From positions 434,001-498,000 of the forward strand of contig JAFIGV010000019.1 of the NCBI GenBank assembly GCA_017849575.1: DNA of 64,000 nucleotides. Direction: 5' to 3'. A model generated the notes under the pieces. The model ran no database searches. It was not told the origin of the DNA and was given only the letters and a program-made list of their open reading frames with translations. Numbering within the stretch: position 1 is the stretch's first letter; each line of letters begins with the position of its first letter. This stretch comes from Flavipsychrobacter sp. (GTDB taxonomy: Bacteria > Bacteroidota > Bacteroidia > Chitinophagales > Chitinophagaceae). This document shows positions 26,872 through 37,100 of this stretch, piece by piece. The translations under genes and the position numbers were made by a program.

Positions 26872-29718
26872 ATGTCCAGGCTGTTTTTATTTTTTGTAGC
26901 ATGTGTTTTTGCATTAGACAGCACAGCACAATTGCTTCCACCCAACCAGCCCGAGCAGGATGCCTGTAATGCACTTGTACTGTGCGGCAACACCTTCACT
27001 ACTTCCTTTAGCTATCAGGGAATAGGCGTCGTTTCGGATCTCACAAACACCCCATGCTCGGGTGGCGAAAATAACTCCATGTGGATGCGCCTGAATGTGG
27101 TGACGGGCGGAGTGATCGTGTTTAATATCATACCCCTCAACAGTGCCGATGATTACGACTTTGCCGTTGTGGACATCACCAATTCAAGCTGCAGCACGTT
27201 TACACAAGCTGATGTAATTCGCTGCAACTTCAACAACAATTTGCCGCCGTTCAACAATGGCATGCTCGGATTAAATACTACCTCAACGATTACCTCAGTC
27301 CCTGCAGGCGCTACCGGAAACTCTTACCTGCAGCAATTGAACGCCAACCCGGGCGATGTATATCTGATTATGATCAACAACTTTGGTCAGGGCACTTCGG
27401 GAACCAATCCGAGCGCAGGCTTTACCATTGATTTCTCCGGAACCAGCGCTACATTCAACGGTCCTACACCTGCTGTTCTATCCGTTATACCCTCCTGCAA
27501 CAATGCTTCCCAAATTACGCTGCAAATGAACCACAACATTGTTTGCAGCAGCATATCATCCACGGGTTCAGATTTTACTGTGGCGGGAGGAGTAGTAGCG
27601 AGCGAAACAGGTATGAATTGCTCGGGGTCAAATGGATATACCGATAAGATCACAGTAAATTTCGCTGCACCGCTGCCGCCTGGGAATTACAATCTTGTGG
27701 CGCAATTGGGCAACGATGGAAATACTTTGCTCAATACCTGCAATATACCCTTGCCCGTTAATACTTCCGTTCCCTTTACCGTGCAAGCCTATGATGCACC
27801 GGCGTATGAAGTGCTCGAGCAGCCCAACTGCACTGAGTTTAGGATCAAACTAAATAAAAGAGTAGCCTGTAACACAATAGCCGCCGACGGTTCCGACTTT
27901 TCGATATCCGGTCCGCAGGGTTCGTCTGTGCTCTATGCCTACGGAGTAGGTTGTGATACTGCGAATTTTACAGACACCGTTGCCTTCGTGCTGCAGAAGC
28001 CATTACAGACGGATGGCACCTACACAATAACAGCTCAGTCTGGCACCGACGGCAACACGCTTTTGGATAGTTGCGGTATTCCTCAAAACATTGGTAATTC
28101 CATCAACTTCAACATCAGCTCCTGGGACGGCCAGGTCATAGCCATGGACGATACCGTGGTTTGTTCGGCGACTTATGTGCAACTGACTGCGCAAAACAAT
28201 GCCTCGCTTCCGCCGGCGGACCTGAGCTGCGGAACTTCTGCTCTTCCCTGCAGCGGTAATGTATCTGTCGGATTTGTCGGAGGAACAGATTCTCTTTCGG
28301 ATGCCAACTCTCCATTTTACGGCGGCATTTCGGACCAGCGCGCTCAGTATCTCTATCTTGCCAGCGAGCTGAAACGGGCAGGACTAAAGGCGGGTATGAT
28401 CAATGCCCTGCAATGGAAGGTAACGCAGAAACGTTCTACACAACCCTATGCCAACTTTTCTGTACGGATCGGCTGCTCAGCATTGTCTTCTTTATCCTCT
28501 TCATTTGCTGTGGGCAGCATGAGCACTGTTTTTACCGATCCGGCATATGTGCCTGTGCCGGGCTGGAATACCATACAGTTTACCAGCGGCTACAACTGGG
28601 ACGGTGTAAGCAATATCATTGTTGAAGTATGTTTTGACAATTTTACAGTAACACTTCCTGATGAAGTGGCCCATAGTGTCACTTCGTTTACCTCGGTGCT
28701 GCGGCGGATATCTTCCACCTTATCGGGTTGCAGCCTGGGCAATAGCCAGGGAACCCTGGGTGTCCAGCGCAACCTGCGCCCCAAAGCAAGGTTTTTTGTT
28801 TGTGCTCCGCCCGACGGCGTAGCGCGTTATATCTGGTCGCCGGGAACCCTTCTTTCCGATTCTACAGAGCCGGCACCCTTAGCTTTCATTAATACCAGCG
28901 GGTCTTATCAGGTAGCTGTTTTCGACAGAAACGGTTGTGCCCACCGCGATTCTTTATCCATAACCTTGTCCCAGCGGACTGTTGATGTACATCCCAAGGA
29001 TACTACGGTATGTTTTGGGCAACCTGTGGCTTTGGTGGCCAGCGGCGGACTGACGTACAATTGGGTAGCTTCCGATCCTTCAACCATTGGTTGTGCCACT
29101 TGTGCAAGCACTAATGTATCACCACCCCAAACCACCACCTATTCGGTAATGATCGGAGATCAATACAACTGCCTCGATACACTTCAGTCCGTGGTACACA
29201 TCAATCCCCTGCCACCGGTACACATCCTCGAGGAAGATATGTTGGTAAAGTATGGGCAATCGGTGCAACTCAATGCTGCCGGCGCTACCTACTATACCTG
29301 GTATCCTGCCGCACAGCTCAACAATGCCGTCATTGGTAGTCCTGTGGCCAGCATCATTCGGCCGGTAACGCTGTATGTTGTAGGTATCGATGAAAAGGGT
29401 TGCAGAAATCAGGATTCTATCCGAATCACAGTAGATTATTCAGACAAAGTGTTTATACCCACTGCATTTTCTCCCAATGGAGACGGCAAGAATGATGTTT
29501 TTAAAGTAGGTAGTCTCAGCTTTCAAAGGCTCAGTGAGTTTAAAGTATTTAATCGTTGGGGAGAAGAAGTGTTCAGCACGACGGATCCTGCCAGCGGATG
29601 GGATGGTACTTTTCATGGCGGTCCGCAGGAGATTGGCGTCTATAACTACATCATCCGGCTTGCCTATCCTGATGGGAAGACCGAGCTCTACAAGGGAAGT
29701 GTGACCCTGGTACGGTAG
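26872..29718 (+). CDS. secreted protein with T9SS type B sorting domain
   Basis: The 948-residue protein has a signal peptide (MSRLFLFFVACVFAL, cleavage near STAQ) and ends in a CHU_C/type B sorting domain: FIPTAFSPNGDGKNDVFKV, VFNRWGEEVFST, WDGTFHGGPQEIGVYNYII. Between lie a Cys-rich N-terminal domain, two similar beta-sandwich repeats (each with TLLNTCNIP- or TLLDSCGIP-like ends preceded by GNDGNT/GTDGNT), and a PKD/Ig-like region with TTTYSV. The type IX machinery would carry it across the outer membrane, with PorU removing the tail. No catalytic motif is seen; an adhesive or structural surface role is an inference. Confidence 0.85.
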   Translation: MSRLFLFFVACVFALDSTAQLLPPNQPEQDACNALVLCGNTFTTSFSYQGIGVVSDLTNTPCSGGENNSMWMRLNVVTGGVIVFNIIPLNSADDYDFAVVDITNSSCSTFTQADVIRCNFNNNLPPFNNGMLGLNTTSTITSVPAGATGNSYLQQLNANPGDVYLIMINNFGQGTSGTNPSAGFTIDFSGTSATFNGPTPAVLSVIPSCNNASQITLQMNHNIVCSSISSTGSDFTVAGGVVASETGMNCSGSNGYTDKITVNFAAPLPPGNYNLVAQLGNDGNTLLNTCNIPLPVNTSVPFTVQAYDAPAYEVLEQPNCTEFRIKLNKRVACNTIAADGSDFSISGPQGSSVLYAYGVGCDTANFTDTVAFVLQKPLQTDGTYTITAQSGTDGNTLLDSCGIPQNIGNSINFNISSWDGQVIAMDDTVVCSATYVQLTAQNNASLPPADLSCGTSALPCSGNVSVGFVGGTDSLSDANSPFYGGISDQRAQYLYLASELKRAGLKAGMINALQWKVTQKRSTQPYANFSVRIGCSALSSLSSSFAVGSMSTVFTDPAYVPVPGWNTIQFTSGYNWDGVSNIIVEVCFDNFTVTLPDEVAHSVTSFTSVLRRISSTLSGCSLGNSQGTLGVQRNLRPKARFFVCAPPDGVARYIWSPGTLLSDSTEPAPLAFINTSGSYQVAVFDRNGCAHRDSLSITLSQRTVDVHPKDTTVCFGQPVALVASGGLTYNWVASDPSTIGCATCASTNVSPPQTTTYSVMIGDQYNCLDTLQSVVHINPLPPVHILEEDMLVKYGQSVQLNAAGATYYTWYPAAQLNNAVIGSPVASIIRPVTLYVVGIDEKGCRNQDSIRITVDYSDKVFIPTAFSPNGDGKNDVFKVGSLSFQRLSEFKVFNRWGEEVFSTTDPASGWDGTFHGGPQEIGVYNYIIRLAYPDGKTELYKGSVTLVR

Positions 29719-29841
29719 AGGTGGCCAAAAGGCAACTGCATCGGCTCACGTTGATTCAGTTGCCTTTACAGCCAACATACCCGTAGAAAATAAATGCCGG
29801 GCTTTGAAGTGGGGCAGCAGAAAAATCAAAATAAAATTCCT

Positions 29842-29849
29842 TACTTTTG
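29842..29849 (+). promoter_or_regulatory. -7 promoter element of trnW-secE-nusG
   Basis: TACTTTTG (29842-29849) lies 29 bases before the tRNA. The nearest TTTG (29813-29816) is 25 bases upstream, longer than usual. Confidence 0.4.
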
Positions 29850-29878
29850 CCATCCCCTCTGGTCAGGGGCTTTTTTTT

Positions 29879-29952
29879 ACGGGCATAGTTCAATGGTAGA
29901 ATAGAGGTCTCCAAAACCTTTGATCCTGGTTCGAATCCGGGTGCCCGTGCCA
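29879..29952 (+). tRNA. trnW: tRNA-Trp (CCA)
   Basis: A complete cloverleaf: acceptor ACGGGCA (29879-29885) with TGCCCGT (29942-29948), D arm GTTC-AATGGTA-GAAT, anticodon stem GAGGT/ACCTT around loop CTCCAAA with anticodon CCA (29911-29913), and T arm CCTGG-TTCGAAT-CCGGG. The discriminator G is followed by an encoded CCA (29950-29952). It precedes secE-nusG, as in other Bacteroidota. Confidence 0.96.
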
Positions 29953-30014
29953 AGAATTCAGTAGTGCAGGTCTCAAAAGTCAGCGTGGCTTTTGATTTTT
30001 TTAATTTTTACGTT

Positions 30015-30212
30015 ATGAGCAAATTCGGCAATTATATCCAGGCAGCTTACGATGAGCTGATACATAAAGTGACCTGGCCCTCTTGGGATGAATTGCAGCA
30101 GACAACTGTCATCGTGCTTGTTTCCCTGATCATCGTTACGCTGGTCATTGCCGGTATGGACATTGCCAGTGAGAAGGTGCTAAGCACTATCTATGATCTT
30201 TTGGGTAAGTAA
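30015..30212 (+). CDS. secE: preprotein translocase subunit SecE
   Basis: From the ATG at 30015 the product has 65 residues: an amphipathic helix (YIQAAYDELIHKVTWPSWDEL) in the family pattern ending KVTWPSWDEL, and one membrane helix (VIVLVSLIIVTLVIAGM). SecE clamps the SecY channel in the inner membrane. The longer in-frame ORF from 29964 starts too close to the tRNA and lacks homology. It lies between trnW and nusG. Confidence 0.94.
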   Translation: MSKFGNYIQAAYDELIHKVTWPSWDELQQTTVIVLVSLIIVTLVIAGMDIASEKVLSTIYDLLGK

Positions 30213-30215
30213 ATA

Positions 30216-30788
30216 ATGACAACTATGAGCGAAGCTGTAACGAACCAGGAAACCAAATGGTACGTGTTGCGGGTGGTAAGCGGCAAAGAAAAAAAGGCCA
30301 AAGAATACCTGGATAAGGAGGTGAAAATAAACGGATGGACCCATGCCATCATGCAGGTGCTTTGCCCTGTTGAAAAGGTTTTTAAGGTTCAAAGCGGCAA
30401 GAAGGTGCTCCGCGAAAAAATATTGTTTCCTGGCTACCTGATGCTTGAGGCACAGGAGGGCAAGCTGAGCGACGATATGATCCAGACCATTAAAAATGTT
30501 TCCGGCGTAATTCATTTCCTCGGTAAAGATCATCCTACTGCTTTGAGAAAAACCGAAGTGAATAAGATGTTTGGTAAGATGGACGAGGTAACCGAGCAGG
30601 GAATAGGATATGCCGAGCCTTACATTGTTGGTGAAACCGTGAAGATCATAGACGGACCGTTTAATGACTTTAACGGTACCATTGAAGAAGTGAATGAAGA
30701 GAAGAAAAAGCTGAAAGTGGTTGTGAAGATATTTGGTCGTGCTACCCCTGTAGAACTGAACTACATGCAGGTGGAAAAAATTGCATAG
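30216..30788 (+). CDS. nusG: transcription termination/antitermination protein NusG
   Basis: The 190-residue protein has the NGN domain ([19 protein letters not shown], then FPGYLMLEA and [13 protein letters not shown]) and a KOW domain ([22 protein letters not shown]). NusG binds RNA polymerase and links it to Rho or the ribosome. It starts three bases after secE; an internal ATG at 30225 or so is also possible. A strong terminator follows and the next gene is on the other strand, so the expected rplK-rplA genes are not attached. Confidence 0.96.
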   Translation: MTTMSEAVTNQETKWYVLRVVSGKEKKAKEYLDKEVKINGWTHAIMQVLCPVEKVFKVQSGKKVLREKILFPGYLMLEAQEGKLSDDMIQTIKNVSGVIHFLGKDHPTALRKTEVNKMFGKMDEVTEQGIGYAEPYIVGETVKIIDGPFNDFNGTIEEVNEEKKKLKVVVKIFGRATPVELNYMQVEKIA

Positions 30789-30818
30789 TCTTTTTTTCAC
30801 ACAAACGCAGAACATATT

Positions 30819-30855
30819 AAATCCCCGTTGTTTGATCGCAGCGGGGATTTTTCTT
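30819..30855 (+). terminator. intrinsic terminator after nusG
   Basis: AAATCCCCG (30819-30827) pairs with CGGGGATTT (30842-30850), followed by TTTCTTT. The stem's own A and T flanks may let it work in both directions. Confidence 0.85.
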
Positions 30856-30874
30856 TAAATATTTTTCAACCCGA

Positions 30875-31513
30875 TCAGAGAATCGAGTAGCCAATATGTA
30901 CCTGAATGGTCTTCTGTTTCCAGGCATCGTCCACTTCCTGACTGCTAAGGCTTTTGCCATCGTATTTGTTGATGTTGGACAGGCCGATAACATATCTTAC
31001 TCCAATGTTTAACCGGGCGGGCAAATTCACCCACAGACCTACCACTCCGTCCCAGCTTCCCTTAAAAAGTTCGCCGGCATCTTTCACCAGATCATCTTTG
31101 TCATTTACCGACACCACTCCGCTAAACTGCGGCCCAAGTTGTATCATAGCACTTTTAAACAACCTGACATTGAGCAACACCGGTATGCTGAGGTAGTTTA
31201 CTTTAAAGCTCCCCTCTTTAATCGAATCCTTGCCGGTCTTCAATATGTCGTGGTACATATCATTAAAATCCTTGCCGGTGATGTAAGTGGATTGAGAGAA
31301 AATTCCCTCGATCTGGCCACCAAGGCGGCGACCCGTTATACCCAAAAACGCGCCCCCGAGCAAATTGGCTTTGTAGCCATTCTGCCAGTACTTACCATCG
31401 ATGTTGGAAAAGTTTGCCCCGATTTTGATGCCGAGGTCTATATCGAGCTTTTGTGCATCGGCCGTACGGCATAGCAGCATACTCAAAGCTAAGAGCGTAA
31501 AGAATCGTTTCAT
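30875..31513 (-). CDS. outer membrane beta-barrel protein (PorT-like family)
   Basis: The 212-residue protein has a signal peptide (MKRFFTLLALSMLLCRTADAQ would be cut after residue 20) and alternating aromatic/hydrophobic strands of an eight-stranded barrel: GIKIGANFSNIDG, NYLSIPVLLNVRLF, MIQLGPQFSGVV and a C-terminal QVHIGYSIL. This is the OMP_b-brl_2/PorT-like pattern common in Bacteroidota. PorT itself is a type IX accessory protein, but many paralogues exist, so the specific role is unknown. It converges on nusG. Confidence 0.75.
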   Translation of the reverse strand: MKRFFTLLALSMLLCRTADAQKLDIDLGIKIGANFSNIDGKYWQNGYKANLLGGAFLGITGRRLGGQIEGIFSQSTYITGKDFNDMYHDILKTGKDSIKEGSFKVNYLSIPVLLNVRLFKSAMIQLGPQFSGVVSVNDKDDLVKDAGELFKGSWDGVVGLWVNLPARLNIGVRYVIGLSNINKYDGKSLSSQEVDDAWKQKTIQVHIGYSIL

Positions 31514-31531
31514 ATAAACAGTGTTTGCCTA

Positions 31532-31559
31532 CAAATGTAGCGGCTAATCCTTATACAAA
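31532..31559 (-). promoter_or_regulatory. candidate promoter for the outer membrane barrel gene
   Basis: Minus-strand TTTG (31559-31556) and TACATTTG (31539-31532) flank a 16-base spacer, slightly short. The second element ends 18 bases before the ATG. Confidence 0.45.
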
Positions 31560-31561
31560 TA

Positions 31562-33172
31562 TTATTCCCCGCCATCCTCAGCAATGACAAGAAACTGGTG
31601 TCGTAACGGATCAATGCCTTCAAAGAGCCTGTCGGAAAAAGCAGAGCCCAGCCGCGCATACCAGGTCACAAAGTTCTCCACTCTTTCCTGCAGCGAATTG
31701 TTTGGAAAAATATGTGCTCGCAGCTTGCTGATACGGGCTATCTGATCCTGCATTTTACGTTTTTCAGCACGATACATTTTCTTTTCCAGTGTATCCATCT
31801 GATGTTTCATTTTGGCCAAGGCAGCTTCTGCCGACGCGCGCAGGGTACTATCCAAAGTAGCTGCTTTCAGCTTTAGCCCCGCAAAAAGACTATCCAGTGC
31901 GGCCCGCTCATGATCCAGTTCCCAATCGTGTTCACTATGCTCGCACACATAACGATATACCAGTTCGTGCTCGGGTGTAAAGATTTGCGACAGGGTAAGG
32001 CCGGTTTTAACCCGAAGGCTTTCCTGATGGGCCTCTATCCACAACACAGATTGCCGGAGTAGCAGACAGGGGTAGAATACACCAAAATGTTTGAAAAGGC
32101 TACGCAATTGAAGCCAATAGGCAATTTCCGCACCGCCCCCGATAAACACTACATTGGGAAGTATCGTTTCCTGATACAGACCGCGCAAAATCACGTTAGG
32201 ACTAAACCTTTCCGTATATTGATCCAGCTCCTGAAGCAATTGCTCCCGGTTAAATTGTAAGTCCGTATGTAGCACTATCCATTTATCTCCCTTTTTTTCA
32301 ATACGCTCACGAAGACCGTCAGTCAGGTAAAAAAGGTTAATGCTTCTGGGATGCGCCTGTACTTTATAATGCTCAGAAAGATTGGCGATCTGGTCGCTCA
32401 CAACAGCGTGTGCGGTTTCCTGCAGCAGGTCCTCCTGCATCACGGATATAAAGGATCGTTTAAGCCGGCGATCGTCCGGGTCAAGCACTACCAGTCCATA
32501 TCTTCCAAAGAGGTCGTTTACGAGATTAGTGGTGGCAGCGCCCATTGTTTCATGGCTGAGATAGGCGCGGGTAATCATCTCTTTCAATTCGTCCGAATGC
32601 TCGCCCGGCGGGCCTAACACTCTGAAAAGCTCCTCCAGCAGCGGTTTCAGACTTTCTGTTTTCATGCGCCCCACGGCGCCCGACTGTCCCTTAGCATCCC
32701 AAACGTATTTTCTTCCGCCATACAGGAAGGTTCCCAACTCCTCAAGATCATTGTCTTCGCTGCCCATATAGTACACCGGCACAAAGTCGTTTTCAGGAAA
32801 AGATTCTTTGAGTTCATGGGCCAGTTTGATGGCGTGCAGGATCTTGTAAATGAAGTATAAATAGCCCGTCATGAGATTGGGCTGATGTGCAGTGCATACA
32901 GTGTAGGTGCGGGAATTTTCCAGTTTTTTAATATTGGCCTTCACCGCGTCGTGCAGTGGGTATGGGCTCAGTTGGTCTTCCAGCACTGCTGCCAGCAGCT
33001 TTCGATCCACAGGATATTGTTGCCGTTGTGCGATGGCTTCGGCAATTCCCTTCCGTTCGGGAGCATAGGCATAGTAAGTTCTGAGACGTTCGTCCTGGTT
33101 CAGATAGTCTATCACGAGGGGAGAAAAGGCATGTGTATCGCTATAAGGCAGATATGTGAACGTAAGCCGCAA
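31562..33172 (-). CDS. bshC: bacillithiol biosynthesis cysteine-adding enzyme BshC
   Basis: The 536-residue protein matches BshC: the nucleotide-binding core with CTAHQPNLMTGYLYFIYKI, FVPVYYMGSEDNDLEELGTF and VFIGGGAEIAYWLQL, and a C-terminal coiled coil (about residues 425-495, rich in Lys/Glu). BshC attaches cysteine to glucosaminyl-malate in the last step of bacillithiol synthesis. Bacillithiol is a low-molecular-weight thiol found in Firmicutes and in part of the Bacteroidota, so this is informative about the organism. The bshA and bshB genes are not in the window. Confidence 0.93.
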   Translation of the reverse strand: MRLTFTYLPYSDTHAFSPLVIDYLNQDERLRTYYAYAPERKGIAEAIAQRQQYPVDRKLLAAVLEDQLSPYPLHDAVKANIKKLENSRTYTVCTAHQPNLMTGYLYFIYKILHAIKLAHELKESFPENDFVPVYYMGSEDNDLEELGTFLYGGRKYVWDAKGQSGAVGRMKTESLKPLLEELFRVLGPPGEHSDELKEMITRAYLSHETMGAATTNLVNDLFGRYGLVVLDPDDRRLKRSFISVMQEDLLQETAHAVVSDQIANLSEHYKVQAHPRSINLFYLTDGLRERIEKKGDKWIVLHTDLQFNREQLLQELDQYTERFSPNVILRGLYQETILPNVVFIGGGAEIAYWLQLRSLFKHFGVFYPCLLLRQSVLWIEAHQESLRVKTGLTLSQIFTPEHELVYRYVCEHSEHDWELDHERAALDSLFAGLKLKAATLDSTLRASAEAALAKMKHQMDTLEKKMYRAEKRKMQDQIARISKLRAHIFPNNSLQERVENFVTWYARLGSAFSDRLFEGIDPLRHQFLVIAEDGGE

Positions 33173-33273
33173 GGAGAAGAGATTTTGAAGGGCTAAGTTA
33201 GCGGTAGTGCCCGAAAAATGGCGGCATAGGCGAATAGTAAAAGCTGATGATAATTAATATCTTGGTTATCAGT

Positions 33274-33966
33274 ATGGAAAAGAACTACGTCAGCATTAAG
33301 AACTGGTCGGAAGATGAGCGCCCACGAGAGAAAATGATACAGCGCGGTTGTTCTTCATTATCCGATGCCGAATTACTGGCCATACTGATTTCGAGCGGTA
33401 CAAAAGAACGTTCGGCTATAGCGTTGGCCCGGGATATCCTCACACTCTCGCACAACAACCTCCATGAATTGGGCCGGTTGTCGGTGGTGGAACTGCAAAA
33501 AGTGAAAGGTATAGGACAGGCAAGGGCCATAACTATTGCCGCCGCGCTGGAGCTGGGCCGGCGTCGCCAAATATCTGAGGGGGTGCAGCGACCGGTACTT
33601 TCAAAAAGCCAGGAGGTTGCAGAAATTGTGATACCCCTGCTTCGCGATCTTAATCACGAGGTGTTCTGTGTGCTCTATCTCAATCAGGCCAACCGGCTGC
33701 TGCGCCACGAGATTGTCAGCAGCGGAGGCCTTACAGGCACCGTAGCAGACATTCGAATTATTTTGAAAAACGCCCTACTCAACAATGCTAATCAGCTCAT
33801 TGTCGCGCACAATCATCCGTCGGGCAACCTCACGCCCAGCGCTGCCGACAAAGAGCTTACGCGCAAGCTGAAAGAAGCTGCCGCCTTCATGGACATCCGC
33901 CTGTTGGATCACCTCATCGTTGCAGGTGTCAACTTCATCAGTCTTAATGAAGAAGGAATGCTCTGA
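33274..33966 (+). CDS. radC: RadC-family protein (JAMM domain)
   Basis: The 230-residue protein has the UPF0758 N-terminal domain (MIQRGCSSLSDAELLAIL, HhH segment VKGIGQARAITIAAALELG) and the JAB/MPN domain with the metal motif HNHPSGNLTPSAAD. RadC was once linked to DNA repair, but its activity is unsettled; the metal ligands are intact here. The ATG at 33274 (MEKNYVSIKNW) begins the conserved region and is preferred over 33247. It is divergent from bshC. Confidence 0.9.
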   Translation: MEKNYVSIKNWSEDERPREKMIQRGCSSLSDAELLAILISSGTKERSAIALARDILTLSHNNLHELGRLSVVELQKVKGIGQARAITIAAALELGRRRQISEGVQRPVLSKSQEVAEIVIPLLRDLNHEVFCVLYLNQANRLLRHEIVSSGGLTGTVADIRIILKNALLNNANQLIVAHNHPSGNLTPSAADKELTRKLKEAAAFMDIRLLDHLIVAGVNFISLNEEGML

Positions 33967-34126
33967 GCATTTCAGAGTGATATTTTAGTGACTAAGGGCG
34001 TTTTAATGATTTGGTAATAAAAAGTTTACCGCCGCATCAACTTTAAATGACCATTTGGTCACAGCGCCTTAAGAAATCCGCAACATAGTGCTTCTACTTT
34101 CGCCCTCACAAATCAATAGAACGCAC

Positions 34127-37100
34127 ATGAAAAAAAATTTGACCAAAGCTTTGATCTGCCTTGGCCTGTTCTCATTTGCAAAGAGAGAATGTCATGCCCA
34201 GATCTCCTTGTTGCAGGACTATAAGAACTATACGGCTGCAACGATTGGTACCTTTCAGGGCATCTCCTTTAAAGAGGCTGGCTTTTCCGCTTTGTGCTAT
34301 ATCCCCGGCACGGATGGTAAGGAGTTCTGGGTATGTTCCGACCGCGGTGTGAATATAGATGCGGGCAATGCCAACCCATCGGGATGCCGGCCCACGTACG
34401 ACAAAATATTCTCCTTCCCGGGTTATGCTCCAAAAATTCATCGCATCCGAATCAACGGCGATTCCATTCAGGTACTGCGTACCATTTCCATCAAAGCGCC
34501 TACCGGTGCCGATGCCAAAGGTGTGCTCCTTCCCACAGGTTTCGGAAGCACTGCCAGCGAGCAGGCTTCGACCGATACTGTACAGAACTGCTCGAACTTT
34601 AACAGCAAGATAGCTGCCAAAGAAATCTGGTCTATTGATGCTGAAGGTATCTGTGTGGACAAGGACGGCAATTTTTATGTTTCTGAAGAAAACGGTCCGA
34701 CCATTTGGAAGATCAATCCCAATGGAGTGGTCATCAAAAGATATAGCCCCTATGCAAATCTTGCCGGTGCGCAGCCGCAGGATGTTTTAATCGATACAGC
34801 ATTTAAATACCGCAAAAACAACCGCGGTTTTGAAAGCGTAGCAGTAACCCCCAATGGCAAGATCTACGCGATCATACAAAGTCCTATCCTTTATCCCAAC
34901 AGCGCCGCCGGTGAGAATACGCGTATCCACCGCATGATAGAAATTGACCCCGCTACTAATCAGCAGCGCATGCTCGCTTATGTCAATGACGGCATCATAG
35001 GCTCTGGTTCCAGTCAGATAAGACTCAAGGATTGGAAGATCGGAGATATGACCGCAATTAACGACAGCACCTTTTTGGTACTCGAAGCCGCTGCCCGTGG
35101 AAACACAGATATCAAGCGGATGTATAAAGTGAACATCAATGGAGCTACAGCCTTCAACTCCGGCTTGTATGGCGGACAGACGGTTGAGCAACTGGTGGAT
35201 TCTGCGGGACTTGTTTTTCAGGGAATTTTTCCTGTAAAGAAGACCCTGTTTATGGATTTACTGGCCAGTGGATGGCCCGCTAATCTGGAGAAAGCAGAAG
35301 GCCTTGCCATCATCAACGACAGCACTATCGCTCTGGTCAACGATAATGATTACGGCCAGATATCGCCTGCTGAAGACGGTGTGGCAACTGCTACCGGTAT
35401 CCTTTCGCATCTGATAACGTTCGGGCTGCAGGGAAATAAGAAGCTCACGGGTTTTGTTCCTGTTATTCCGACACTGTCTCAGGGCCGTACTGCACTCAAT
35501 TCTTCCAGTGCTCCTTACCTTGTTCCTACTGCTTCCGGTGTTGAGTTCACCGCGCTTATGACGGTAAAAGATGCAGCGGATAACGGCTATAAGATGGTGG
35601 GAATTCCTGATGGTATGGGCGCTTTCGACAATGGAAACGGAACCATGACTGTGGTGATGAACCACGAGTTGGGAAATACCTCCGGCATAGCACGCGCTCA
35701 TGGTCAAAAAGGAGCTTTTGTTTCTAAGTGGATCATTGATAAGACGACACTGTCTGTACTGAGCGGGGCCGACCTGATGCAAACCGTTAAGTTGTGGAAC
35801 ACGGCAACATCCAGCTACATTACTTACAATAGCTCTTTTACTTCATCCGCTGCTGCATTTAGCCGCTTTTGCTCCGCCGACCTTCCGGCAGTGCATGCCT
35901 TTTATAACCCTGTAAATGGCAAAGGAACTATGGAGCGCATTTTTATGAACGGAGAGGAAAACGGAAGTGAAGGAAGGGGAATGGCCCATATCATCACCGG
36001 CCCTGAAGCCGGAACCTCTTATGAATTGCCAAGACTTGGCAAGTTTTCCTGGGAGAATGCACTCGCCTGGCCAGGTGTGTCGGACACAACAATGGTTATC
36101 GGTACAGATGACGCAACGCCCGGACAGATCTATGTGTATATCGGTACAAAACAGCAAACCGGCAACACAATCGAAAAAGCAGGTCTCACCAATGGAAAGC
36201 TTTTTGGCGTAAAAGTTTCGGGCATGACACTGGAATCGAACAGTGCCTATGCCGCACCGAATACAGCTTTTGCGCTTGCAGATCTGGGCAATGTAGAAAA
36301 TATGACTGGCGCAGCGATCAATACGGCAAGCAACAACCTTGGTATTACCAACTTTCTGCGTCCGGAAGATGGCGCCTGGGATCCATCCAATCTAAATGAC
36401 TTCTACTTTGCTACCACTAATGGTTTTGGAAGTCCGAGCCGCCTTTGGAGACTGAGATTTACCGATGCTGCGCAGCCATCGCTGGGAGGTACCATCACCG
36501 CTGTTCTGGAGGGCACGGAAGGGCAGCAGATGCTTGATAATATTACTATTGATCACAGCGGACACATCCTGCTGGTAGAGGACGTGGGTAACAACGCGCA
36601 TGTTGGTAAGATGTGGCAGTATGATATCGCTGCAGATACCCTCGTGCAGATAGCGGCGCACGACACCACACGGTTCCTCAACAATGCCCGCACGGCCAAC
36701 TATCTTACTCAGGACGAAGAAGCTTCCGGCGTCATAGATGTGCAGGAAGTGATGGGCCCCGGAATGTTCCTGCTTGTGGATCAGGCGCATTACAGCATTT
36801 CGGGAGAGTTTGCCGAAGGAGGTCAGATGCTTGCACTTTACAATCCGGCCACGGCCCAAAATAATCCGGAGATAGAAGTAAAGGGAAATAACATCACGAT
36901 CAATGATGGCAGCACAGCAACAGCAGCCGGCAACAACACGGATTTCGGCATGGTCGCGATCAATACTCCTGTCACCAAAACCTTTACCATTCACAATACC
37001 GGCAGCGGCAATCTGAATATTTCTGCTATCTACATAACCGGTGCTAACGCCAGTGAATTTTCACTTGTGAATACAACTCTTCCCCTGAACATTGCTGCAA

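Noticed and set aside
29756-29953. Minus-strand ORF of 65 codons (MARAPGFEPGSKVLETSILP...)
   Set aside because: It is the antisense of tRNA-Trp; this type of peptide is a well-known false ORF produced by tRNA genes.
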